DNA from: Blumeriella jaapii
Taxonomy: Eukaryota; Ascomycota; Leotiomycetes; Helotiales; Drepanopezizaceae
DNA length: 64,000 nucleotides
Assembly (NCBI GenBank): GCA_009599575.1
Contig: VWND01000004.1
Coordinates: 124,001 to 188,000 of the forward strand
Direction of reading: 5' to 3'
Positions within the stretch are counted from its first letter, which is position 1; every line of letters begins with the position of its first letter. The translations under genes and the position numbers were made by a program. Positions 1 through 10,900 of the stretch are shown piece after piece. The notes under the pieces were generated by a model, which was not told the origin of the DNA, made no database searches, and saw only the letters and a list, made by a program, of their open reading frames with translations.

Positions 1-709
1 AAGCTGCCTCGTGTTGTGGCCACTCGCGCATCGAGATTTACGAAGTTGCGACCTGCCTAAACACAGAAGGAAGCAAGCCAAGAAAAGTCAAGAGCTTAGC
101 AGTAGATTGAAATCGATCCCAAGACATCGGTGAGAGGAATACAAGCATTCAAGTATGGGGCGAAGACTGGATAGAGATCGCCGTTTAGCGCAAGCGAAAA
201 AGCTTGTCAACTTCCTCTTCAAGGCATTGAGTGAGTAACAGTTACAAAACCCGGTGATGTAGTGTAGCAATCGTCCCAAAACAGCCAGTTGGGAAGGCAA
301 AATTGACGACCCCTAAGGCATGGAAACTTGGGAAGGGGAGGGGCGAGCTGATATGAGACTGATAGGAAGAGGCTCATGATTACCATCAGTGGAGCAGGAC
401 TAGCCATCCAGACGCGTATCTGCCCCAACTGGATTGGAATGGAATCCACTTCTTGGCCTCCGGGGTAACCAGCCTTGAAAGGAAGCTTGCCAAATAAGCA
501 CCTTGAAGAAACCCATTAGAAAGGCTTGGTTTGGCCACTCGATGTTGAGAATGCCGGCTATCTAACCCTGCTGCGTACGAAGTCGGCAATCTCCATCTAC
601 GACTGCAAGTGTATAACTTACGACGAGGCCCCCTCTGATTGATAGCTTCCATCATGAAACCATAGCACCCTAACACTAAGCCTAGTGATTCTATCGACAC
701 TTTTCCAAC
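1..709. other. 5' flank of the M36 peptidase gene, no gene seen
   Basis: No reading frame here has recognisable protein content. The stretch just upstream of 710 presumably holds the promoter and 5' UTR of the peptidase gene. I see no clear tRNA, repeat or conserved site. Confidence 0.5.
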
Positions 710-2920
710 ATGCGCTTCCTTCCACGAACTGGGGTGATGGCGCTACTGGCCAGTAACATTCTCGGCCACCCTCTTGACCCATCCTCCTCACCACGAGGTG
801 TCCAAAGAAGGGCTATCGATTTTTCTGCCTACACGTTCGATGTCGGTGCAGAGTACACCAACAACGCTGAATCTTCGGAGCTTTCGCTTGGCGGGAGCTT
901 CGACGGGCCAAACTATGTCGACACGGCTACTGCCCTCGTCAGGGAGATGTATCCCGATGCTGATTTCCGCGTCCTTTCGAACTACCAATCTGGAAATGGA
1001 ATCGGACATGTCGTGTTCAAGCAGACAGTACACGGCTTTGACGTCGAAACGGGCGATCTAAACGTCAATGTGAGAACTTTAAGCCTAAGGAGCTGGTGCA
1101 ACGTTGCTGACCGATCCAGGTTCGAGAAGATGGTTCTATACTGTCGTTAGGCAGTTCATTCTATACTGGAACCATCCCGGCAGAAAGCCCCTTGGTTAAG
1201 AGAGACCAAGTTGATCCGGTTGCAGCGTTGAGAGGTTGCTCGGACACCCTACAATTGCCCGTCGTGACAGAAGATGCAGTGGCAAACCCCCAGCCTCAGA
1301 GAGAGCGATACACCATCACTGGCTCATCTGGTGCGCTTGCCGACCCCGAAGCCAGACTTGTCTATGTGCAGACTGGCGATTCTCTTGTCCTTTCATGGAG
1401 GCTAGAGACTGATATCGGTAACAACTGGTTGCTAAGTTACGCCGACGCTGTGACGCCGGAGAACATCGTCGCGGTTGTTGATTACGTTTCCGACGCTTCC
1501 TACAATGTATAGTGAGTTCCTCCTTGCGTCCCATCAAAGACACACACTAACAGTGAAAAGTCCCTGGGGAGTAAGTGATCCTGAACACGGAGAGCGAGCT
1601 CTCGAGACCGACCCGTGGCGACTCCTGTCGTCCGAATTCACCTGGCACGGTAACGGTTCAGCTTGCTTTAACACTACTCGCGGCAACAATGCCAATGCCC
1701 AAGCAAACTTCGAGGGCGACACTACCTGGATCGATGATTATCGTCCCGACGCTCCTGGGATGTATTTCGATTTCCCAGTGGATCTCAGCGCTGCGGATCC
1801 AGCTACATATGCCGACGCATCCGTCACGCAGCTGTTCTATACTGCCAACGTCTACCACGACCTGCTGTACGTGATGGGCTTCGATGAAGTGGCTGGTAAT
1901 TTCGAAGCCAACAACAGCGCATCAGGAGGTATCGGTGGAGATGCAGTTACCTTGAACACCCAGGATGGAAGCGGAGTGAACAACGCCAACTTTGCAACGG
2001 GTGTCGACGGCCAGGCCCCCAGAATGAGGATGTAGTAAGTGATCTTCTAATTCACGTCCTCTTCTCTTCCTAGATTGCTAGGTATGGATCATCGTAGTCA
2101 CGCGGGAACCACGAGAGCCTGAAATCTTCTTAACTCATGTGAAAAACGGCTGATTGTTTCCCTGAAAGCATCTGGGACCACAGCACTCCTGTCCGTGACA
2201 GCAGCTTCGACGCAGGTGTTGTGATCCACGAGTACACCCACGGTCTCTCTACACGTTTGACCGGAGGGCCAGCAAACTCAGCATGCCTAACCACCACCGA
2301 GGCCGGAGGTCTGGGCGAGGGCTGGGGTGATTTCTTCGCCACTGCCATCCTCCTGAAGGCGAACGCCACAAGAAACACCAACTACCCTATGGGTTCCTGG
2401 ATCTCCAACAATCCACGCGGCATCCGTGCCTACCTTTACTCCACCGACATGACAACAAACCCCATGGTTTACACCACGGCCAATGGCAAAACGGGAGTGC
2501 ACTTCATTGGAACTATCTGGGCTACTATGCTCTATGAAGTTTTGTGGAACTTCGTTGAGGCATATGGTCTTGAGGATACGAGATTCCCCACCTATGTCGA
2601 TGGTGTGCCTACTGACGGTCGATTTTTGCTTATGCAATTGGTGGTTGACGCCATGAAGCTGTGGGTGCTCACTAACAACCTTCTACTTGGACAACACACC
2701 ACTAACAACTGGGAATAGGCAACCTTGCCGGCCCAACTTCATCACAGCCCGTGATGCTATCCTTGACGCCGATACGGCTCTCACTGATGGGGTCAATCAC
2801 TGCATCATATGGAAGGGATTCGCAAAGCGAGGTCTCGGTATCAACGCAACTCGGGGTGCCAGCACAATCGCTCACCACTCTCGAGTTGACAGCTATGACT
2901 TGCCAACTGGCGTCTGCTAA
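710..2920 (+). CDS. Secreted fungalysin-type metallopeptidase (M36, elastinolytic MEP family)
   Basis: Extracellular zinc endopeptidase made as a prepropeptide. I read five exons: 710-1069, 1120-1511, 1561-2034, 2169-2660 and 2719-2920. All introns are GT-AG (50, 49, 134 and 58 nt) and the joined frame is open for 639 residues, normal for the family. The N-terminus has a signal peptide (MRFLPRT..., hydrophobic to about residue 19), followed by an FTP/PepSY-like propeptide. The catalytic site is visible: HEYTH places zinc ligands at His429 and His433 with catalytic Glu430. The GGLGEGWGD stretch supplies Glu459, the numbering expected for fungalysins. The C-terminus keeps the conserved [10 protein letters not shown] block. 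Family members degrade host or environmental protein. The gene lies 5 kb from the PKS-NRPS and nothing ties the two functionally. Confident on family and exons; no symbol is assigned because these genes are multicopy. Confidence 0.93.
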
Positions 2921-3303
2921 GTCAGTCTCGCTTGCTTTCGTGTGTTCGTCACTTTTCTAAAGCGTATGCATGGCATGGAGGAACACTGGTTCAAAAGGGT
3001 TGTGGTAGCCGTACCGATTCTGAAATGGGATCGGGACTTAACCCTGATGAATCAGTCTAGGAAATCGTTATTGTTCAGGAGAATCTTTCTTTGTGGCATT
3101 ATCCTAAAACTCTGTGTATGATAAGAAAAAACGACTTAAGACACGACTGCACTTGAAATATTTGAAGGCCCCTCCCCTCCCCCCCTCTTAATCGTTGTCT
3201 CGGTATTTCGTGATCCGCGCTATTTAGAACTATCAAGAGTCAAAAGGTTAATCTTAACAAATAGCTAACTATCTCATAAACTATAGCGCCAATTTCTAAT
3301 TTT

Positions 3304-3334
<31 letters not shown>

Positions 3335-3490
3335 GAAAGACAGCCATGACGAGCGCATTGCGGCGGAAAAATTCATAACCAAGGCTTTCGCGGCAGAAAT
3401 TAGCCATAGTACACCAATTCAAGCAAGTTCCCTCCTTGGTTGCCCAGCTACCTTGGTAAACAGGAGTGCAACGACTTTCTGCAGGATAAT

Positions 3491-3600
3491 GTAGTTGTAG
3501 TAGTAGTAGTAGTAGTAGTAGTAGAAATTTAACGTCTAGCGGATTGCAGCCGTTCTAAAAAAGTTTCAAATGATACGGAAACGCGCTAAGCTAAGAAATT
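3491..3600 (-). repeat. LINE-like 3' end with (TAG)n tail, copy 1
   Basis: A (TAG)n run (3491-3524) is followed by a block with ACGTCTAGCGGATTGCAGCC and, further on, ACGCGCTAAGCTAAG. The same order recurs at 43647-43760. A short tandem tail attached to a conserved block is typical of the 3' end of a 5'-truncated non-LTR retrotransposon; here the element would lie on the minus strand. This copy is more AT-rich than the second one, as RIP would produce. The class (Tad1-like) is inference. Confidence 0.5.
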
Positions 3601-6243
3601 ATACATCTAACAAGATTCCGAAGGTAATTTTGAGGATTACAGATACTGCTGCTGTCGGCTTCGCTTTTTGCAGATGTTTACGATGGTTCGTTAACATAAA
3701 GTATAAGCGTAAAGCTCGGTGAGCGAAGCTCGAAAACTATGCATAGGCCACCAATTGTATAAACGTAATTTGTTAAACGCGTGTTGAGCATGGCCGAATA
3801 ATCGGTTGGAACCTCACCGGAGGCTTGAAAGAATGAAAAATGTATTCAGTAGTACATGACTTGTATTGTTTTAGATCTGGCTGGTGAGCCCCCCGTATAA
3901 GACTGGAGGTCATGGCTCGCTTAGTCAGTCGATCGAGGAAACTAGTCTCCGAGGAGGCTCGTTGTCACCTGACGACGAGCCTTGCTGAGCTCCTGGAACC
4001 CTGGAACATCTATCTCCTGATGCATACGTACATGAATAATACATCTAGAACAAAGGAAATGGAAGAAGTATGAAGCACAGCAACGCGTCGAAACGTTGTA
4101 AAAACATAGCTATTAACAATAGATCCGCGAAAATAACCAAATCGTGTTGTATGAAAAAACGCAGGAATAGTGGGCTGGCTGCCTTTCCACTATTAACCCA
4201 AAGAAAAGCCTGAAAAAACCCACCAGGAGTTTAAGCGAGGCTAAGTCACGATTCATACGTGTAAGCGAAGACCAGGTGATGTAAACACGCGAACAGAAAA
4301 CACAGAACCGTCACAGGTAATATCAGGAATCCAAAGTCAGACTATCTAAAAATTTACATGTCAATCTGGTAATGGTAAAAACCTTACACCGAAGCCGAAT
4401 CATACCGACTTGATGGCTGACGGCGCGCGTCCAAGCTTCCTGCCGAGCCGAAGACGAGTCGTATTGGCGTCTATCCACTCGGACTGTCACCCAATCTCAA
4501 CTGCGAGCACGCGATTCTTCGGGAAAAGGAGGTAGTTTTACGGCACTGATTAAATGATAGTTGAATTGAGGTTTCGGATCATGTAGGTCTAGAGCCTATC
4601 AAGCCCCACAGGTTAAGATCAAGGTTTGGTTTGGGTACAAGGTGCACCAAGCCCCACCAGCATGTTATTTACATAGTACAGTACAGTAGTGATCTTCGCG
4701 CCAGGCGCATCCTTCGCTCGGTGTCTCTTATTCCATCTACGAAGCGCAGGGGTAAACTACATCAGAGGTTCACTCCGACCCAAGCCGTGACAGTGCGACA
4801 GAAGTCAAAAATCAGGTCGGATCATGCTTTACATGACAGTCAGGTGATTGGGGTCAAAAATACCTTCGCCCGAAACCGCAGACCATTCTGGCATCTCCAA
4901 AGGTTATATAATGCCAAGGATCTTGTTCACCAGAGGCCTGGAAGCGAAGATCGGTTCTGTAACTAATCGACCGATTCACTTCACCAGCATATCCCTGCCA
5001 CTTGAACCTTACAGGTAATCGAAAATTGCTCCAAAAAGGTCGCGTTATGCTGCGCGAACGCTCAACGCACCTTAGTATTTCGTAAATCTGCCGGACCGCA
5101 GGGGTCAAGCAGGAAGCAGAGACCAGTCTCTCTCCGCGACGTAGGAGCAATCAAGCACCAAGGGTGCGAGTACAGTACCAAGACCGAAGGGCGAATGGGG
5201 CCATGTGAATCCGGTTGGTCAAGAATTGCGGTGCTTCTCCAAACAGAGTAAACAGAGTAAATAGGGCAGTTGCCGATGTTGACTTCGATCATCTCTAGCA
5301 GGTGCAGAAGACGCGGCCAGAAACTCCGAGTCAGCAATATGCAATGAGGGTCTAGGAAAAGTCAAGTTAGGAACCAGCACGGCGGTGAGGCTTCTTGAAC
5401 ATGCATTCTCGCAGGCCAAAGAGAAGTAACTCTAAAGGTTGGGGGTCTTGCTCCGAACTTCTCGGCAATTCACTTTTGGTTCCGATCCTGACCAGGTTTG
5501 TTTCGTCTTCCGTAGACGAAGGAATACAAATTTGTTTGCAGAGCTAAGGAATTGCTGATCCACTGTGGAAAACAAAAGTCATGAGGCGGCCCGCAGGCGA
5601 GAATGGTAGGCCAATTTTCGGAGTAGCAGGAAAGCTAATCAATCACCTATTACATTCTGACAGAACCATCGAATTTATGTTTTGAATTGTTTTTGGAATA
5701 GTGCTGTGTGGGCCGGAGCTTTTTCCGGTTGGTGAACGAAATGACTTCGGGTAGAAAGCTAACTTTGGCGTAGGCGAAAGTCGAAGTTTAAGCATTGGAA
5801 TAATTGCGTATTATGCTTATTTATATTATTTAAGACATTTAAGAGATTTAAGATTTGAATTTGAGTTCCGTGGATTACCAAATGTTTACGAGTATGATAC
5901 AATTGTAACCTTTGTACGCTGCAGCCGCTGCATGCGCCGCAGGTGTGATTTATAGCTTCGCTGCAATATGAACCCCGAGAAAGTGGTTCTTAGAAGAAAG
6001 GGTAACGTAAATAAATGTATAGGGTGCGTTGTGTGTATACGAGAACATTTTAAGTAAAAGAATAGCTGATCGCACCTGAAATCGATCATTGCGCCTTTTT
6101 TGACCAGTTTAGCCTGATGGTAAAGCTATTCTCACCTGATACTCCCTGGTATGAATGCTCAGATGCGCTCTATGTTCAGTTGCGCTTTATGCGCAGCTGA
6201 TTTCATGCCCTGCGTAGAGCGAAAGGCTGGTGGTGCGAGTAGT

Positions 6244-7056
6244 ATACACAGTACATCGGTTCTGTATTGTAGACCGCTCAAAAGCATGAGGGAAATGGAG
6301 ACCAAGCTTGACCCAATAAAATAGTATTTCACGCAACAGAAAAAAAGACTTTTACGGAGTACACGTATCAAAATTACGAAAAATACGAATTTGAGATTTG
6401 CTTTCGTAATTACAAAAAAGAAATAAAACATTCTTGTTTACCTTGTCATTTTGTAATTCACCTTCAGTGCCAAAAAACAGCTTAACAATGAGCTGACATG
6501 CTTCCGATTAATTCCTTAGACTCGAATTGACCGACCCTTTCCCACGCGCTTTTCACTGTGTAAAAGTGGGTAGGAAAACCATACTGATACGGCCACACGT
6601 CGGTTGGTAGAACAGTCTAGGGAATGCCCTAGAAAACACTGAACTAAGAAAAGAAGAACGAGTGAAGGTAAGGAATTGGAGTGCGTAGTTGTTGTACTAT
6701 CTAAGGGGGGGTGCCTTGCTCCTATACCCGTTGAAGGTAGTCAGTAGCAGGGGGCCTCGAAGGGGTCCATGCCTCAGCCATAGCTAAGTACACCAAGTTC
6801 TAATCATGCGAAGGATCACCGTTTGACTACAGCTGAAATAAAAGCTGAAGCTACTGTACTACGTTGCGGTGCAGAGCAATTTTTGAATAATTTGAAAATG
6901 ATACAAGCTCTGTTCGAACCCCTTGTTCCTCACTCCTTTCGTATTCCGTAGAAGCTCACCGAAAGATGGGCTTTTTACCCGATTGGGTTAAGCTCAGCTT
7001 ACCCCTATTTGAGCGGTTTGAGCGGTCTACAATACATCACCGAGGTACGGTGTAAA
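6244..7056. repeat. Element bounded by ~39-bp inverted repeats
   Basis: The left arm (about 6244-6283) contains TGTATTGTAGACCGCTCAAA. Its reverse complement recurs in the right arm (about 7017-7056). The arms match at about 34 of 39 positions. The interior of about 730 bp has no recognisable protein. The arrangement fits the remains of a DNA transposon or MITE, or an inverted duplication. No target-site duplication could be fixed. Confidence 0.45.
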
Positions 7057-7275
7057 AGCAAAAGGATTTGGCTTTGATTTCATTCATTTTCAAGTGGATC
7101 TTGTTCCTTTTTATTCTAACTCTAAGGTCAAAATGAGAGCGCGTATCGTTTACTTAGACACATGGGGCCACCCCAGTTTAGCTATACATAGTGATAAGCT
7201 CGCAAGGATATCCCGAATCTCGAAGAGATTTCTTAGGCTTGACTAAGATTTCTAGCGAGTCATGTCAGTTCATTA

Positions 7276-7620
7276 CGGAGGTACAGCAATTGAGTGTTAT
7301 CAAAGCAGTAGCAGTAGCAGACGAAAAAATAGTTTACCTCAACAGGGTTACATCGCGAGGATATAACTGACTCGCATATTTACTGGATTTTACAAAGTTC
7401 CGTGAATCATACCAATATAATGATGCTTGTTATAATAACTATGAAGAAGAAATAGAAATGAATTTTGCAAGATACTTATTTTACATAAACATTAACTTGA
7501 ATCTTTTTCAGTCAAAAACGCGCGGTAAGCGAGCGCATTACCGTGATGTTATTCTTCTCGGTTAAGTTTTACCCAACCTCCCTGCTAATGCTATAACGAC
7601 ACTTAACCGCTGTACCTCAG
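7276..7620. mobile_element. 345-bp MITE-like element with TA flanks
   Basis: The ends are terminal inverted repeats of about 38 nt that agree at about 30 positions. The left end begins CGGAGGTACAGC and the right end is the complement of CTGAGGTACAGC. Both ends abut TA (7274-7275 and 7621-7622), the target-site signature of Tc1/mariner elements. There is no transposase frame inside, so this would be a non-autonomous element. Differences between the arms are mostly transitions. It sits about 370 bp upstream of the PKS-NRPS start. Confidence 0.6.
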
Positions 7621-7991
7621 TAGGATATTGATTGGCAGCAAAACAATCAAAAATCATTGTGATCTAGCGTCTTCTAGCGCCAAACTATTTCTCGAGCTCC
7701 AAAGCATGACAGAGAAATGAACAAATTAAGGCTAGGGGGGGGGGCATCAGAAACTTAGCAAGCTTTATGCCAGTTGCTAACGTGGTAAATCACGAAGCGC
7801 TTTATAAGGTCGGTGGTTCCCCATAACAAGTAGTGCAGATGTACTACGTGATCGAACTTGTCTAGAAATCACAACACGCCAAAAGATAAAACCGTACGTT
7901 AGCTTAGCTTACCTTCGGTATACTGAGGCGATCAACGTTGCTAATAGTTACGCAGGAGCACATATACACACACATACCGAAGCAAGTTATC

Positions 7992-10900
7992 ATGGTCTCC
8001 AAGGTAGAAGAGCCAATCGCCATAATAGGCTCGGCCTGCCGTTTTCCAGGCGGCTGCAGTACGCCTTCAAAATTGTGGGAGCTGCTTCGGGAGCCTCGCG
8101 ATGTACGAAAACACTTTGATCCAAGGCGTCTGAACCTGAATCGGTTCCATAACGTCAAAGGCCAAACCCACGGGTCAACAGATGTCCGAGGCCTGTCTTA
8201 CCTGTTGGAGGAGGATACCAGAGTCTTTGACGCAGGCTTCTTTGGCATCAGTCCAGCAGTGGCGTCCGGCATGGACCCTCAGCAGCGGATCCTGCTCGAG
8301 GTATCCTACGAAGCATGTGAGAGTGCGGGCGTTACACTCGATAGTCTCCGTGGATCTCAGACCTCAGTCCATATTGGGTCGATGAGCAATGACTACGGCA
8401 TGATCCAGGCCCGCGATCCGGAAACCATGCCCAAGTACCACGCCACCGGCTCCTTTGCGCCCAGCATTATTGCGAACCGAGTTTCTTACGTTTTTGACCT
8501 CAAGGGGCCTTCCGTATCCATTGACACTGCGTGCTCGAGCTCGCTTGTGGCGTTGCACCAAGCTGTTGAAGGACTACGGGCTGGCGACTGCGATGCAGCC
8601 ATTGTAGGCGGGACAAACCTCATAATGGATCCCGTCATTTACATCGTCGAGTCTAAGCTCCAGATGCTGTCTCCTGACTCGCAGTGCCGTATGTGGGATG
8701 CGTCAGCCAACGGGTACGGCCGCGGCGAGGGCGTGGCCGCCCTTCTGCTTAAACCGCTGTCGAGAGCTTTAGCTGCCGGCGACCCAATCCAGGGAGTCAT
8801 CCGCGCAACCGGGGTGAACTCGGATGGCCAGAGCCAGGGTATCACAATGCCGTTTGCGCCGGCCCAGACGGATCTCATCCGACGAACGTACCGCCGCGCG
8901 GGTCTAGACCCTCTCCGAGAGGCGGATCGACCGCAATACTTCGAGTGTCATGGCACAGGAACCCAGGCTGGGGACCCCGTCGAGGCCCGTGCCGTGTACG
9001 ACGTTTTTTTCCAGAATCCAGCTCAAGAAGCGGACTCGGAGCTGGAACAGCCCGACGGAGAAAGGCCAAAAACTCTTGTCGTAGGGAGCATCAAGACCGT
9101 GATCGGCCATACCGAAGGGTGCGCCGGGTTGGCGGGCGTGATCAAAGTGCTGCTCATGCTCAAGCATCAGGTTGTGCCACCCAATATGCTTTTCGACCAA
9201 CTGAATCCGAAGATTGCCCCCTTCTACGGCCCCGGCGCGCTTGAGATAGCGACGAAGCAAATGGCATGGCCGGCCAGACCCGCGGGCACGCCGATGCGTG
9301 CGTCTGTTAACAGCTTCGGGTTTGGAGGCACCAATGCCCATGCAATCATCGAGGCTTTGCCAACAACGACGTGTGGCCAAGCGGAGGCATCCGGAGGGAG
9401 GTCGTCAGATGGCACAATTGGTCCCCTGCTTTTCTCCGCAGAGTCCGGTCCGGCCCTGCTACGCAACGTGCAGGCGTACGTAGAATATGCTGAGAAACAG
9501 GCCGACTCGCTAGACATCCGAGATCTGAGTCGGGTCCTACAGACTCATCGAACAACCCATCGAGTTCGGACATTTTTTACAGGCAAGACCAAGAATGAAG
9601 TGCTAAATGCCATGGCCCAGTTTGTAGCGAGCCACAGCAGCAAAGGAAAATCCGGGGGCATTGGGTCCATTCCGCGCCTCATGAATCCGGCAGAGGCCCC
9701 GGGCATCCTAGGAATTTTCACGGGTCAGGGCGCGCAATGGGCCACGATGGGCCGCGAGCTGATAGCCGCATCGCCACTCTTCCGACGCAGTCTCGAAGAG
9801 TGCGAAGCCGTTTTAAGATCCCACTTGCCAGCAGGTCACGGCCATGCGCCGACATGGTCCCTTATCGACGAGCTGTCCAGAGAAACAGACGTATCGCGAC
9901 TAGGCGAGGCCGAGCTGGCGCAGCCGCTTTGTACTGCGTTGCAGATCGCACAGGTGGATTTGCTGGCCGCCTCGGGTATCCGCTTCGGAGCCGTGGTAGG
10001 CCATTCGTCGGGCGAGATCGTGGCAACCTATGCGGCAGGTCTGATATCCCGCGAGGCAGCGATGCAGATCGCCTACTACCGTGGCTTCTATGCCTACATG
10101 GCGCGCGCTGGCACCGAAGTCGGCGGCGGTATGCTAGCTGTTGGACTTCCCCTACAGGCGGCCTCTGAACTGTGTCGGCAACCCCAATTTGTCGGTCGTT
10201 TGGTAGTAGCTGCCAGCAACGCGCCCCAAAGCTGTACTCTGTCTGGTGACCGCGACGCTGTGGACGAAGCGCGAGAGCAGCTCGAAAGGGAGAATGTCTT
10301 TGCTCGGCCGCTGCTGGTGGATACGGCATATCACTCGCATCATATGGAAAAGTGTGCTGATGCCTACCTGCAGGCCTTGTTGGCTTGCAAGATTGACGTC
10401 AAGGGTAGCCTGAGAAGAGGACAAGATGCCTGTGTCTGGAGTTCGAGCGTGAGAGGTGACGCGCACCTCCTTCGGCAAGCCGACGAGGCCGAGCTTGTAG
10501 ACTCGCTCAAGGGCCCGTACTGGGTTGCAAATATGGTGCAAATGGTCAAGTTCTCGCAAGCCCTCGAGTCCGCTGTATCGCAATGTGGTCCTTTTGACGT
10601 TGCCATCGAGTTGGGGCCGCATCCGGCGCTCAAGGGTCCCGTCGAACAGACGCTCAAGGCGACATGCGACTCCTCACCGCGTTACGCCAGTCTTCTCCGG
10701 CGCAAAACCAGCGACGTGATGGTGGTACAGGAAGCTATTGGATCCTTGTGGGAACAGCTTGGCTCCGCGCAGATCGACTGGAAAGGATATCGCGGTATCT
10801 GGGGCGACAGTCCGACTGCATCGACGCCACCAGTCGTCGCGGATCTACCTGGCTATCATTGGGATCACGACCGCGTGTACTGGCGTGAATCACGTATGTC

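Larger units (their letters stand above)
2921..7991. other. AT-rich gene desert with repeat relics
   Basis: About 5 kb with no supportable gene. Frames are short and stop-rich and none resembles a known protein. It contains a poly(T) tract (about 3306-3334), a (TAG)n-tailed LINE-like fragment (3491-3600), an inverted-repeat element (6244-7056) and a MITE-like element (7276-7620). Many C-to-T and G-to-A differences between repeat copies are consistent with repeat-induced point mutation. The final few hundred bases must include the PKS-NRPS promoter; a TATA-like tttataa lies near 7800. Confidence 0.6.

Noticed and set aside
7938..7991. Longer N-terminus of the PKS-NRPS
   Set aside because: The extension starts at TTG and has no ATG before 7992. 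MVSKVEEPIAIIG is the normal start of a KS domain.
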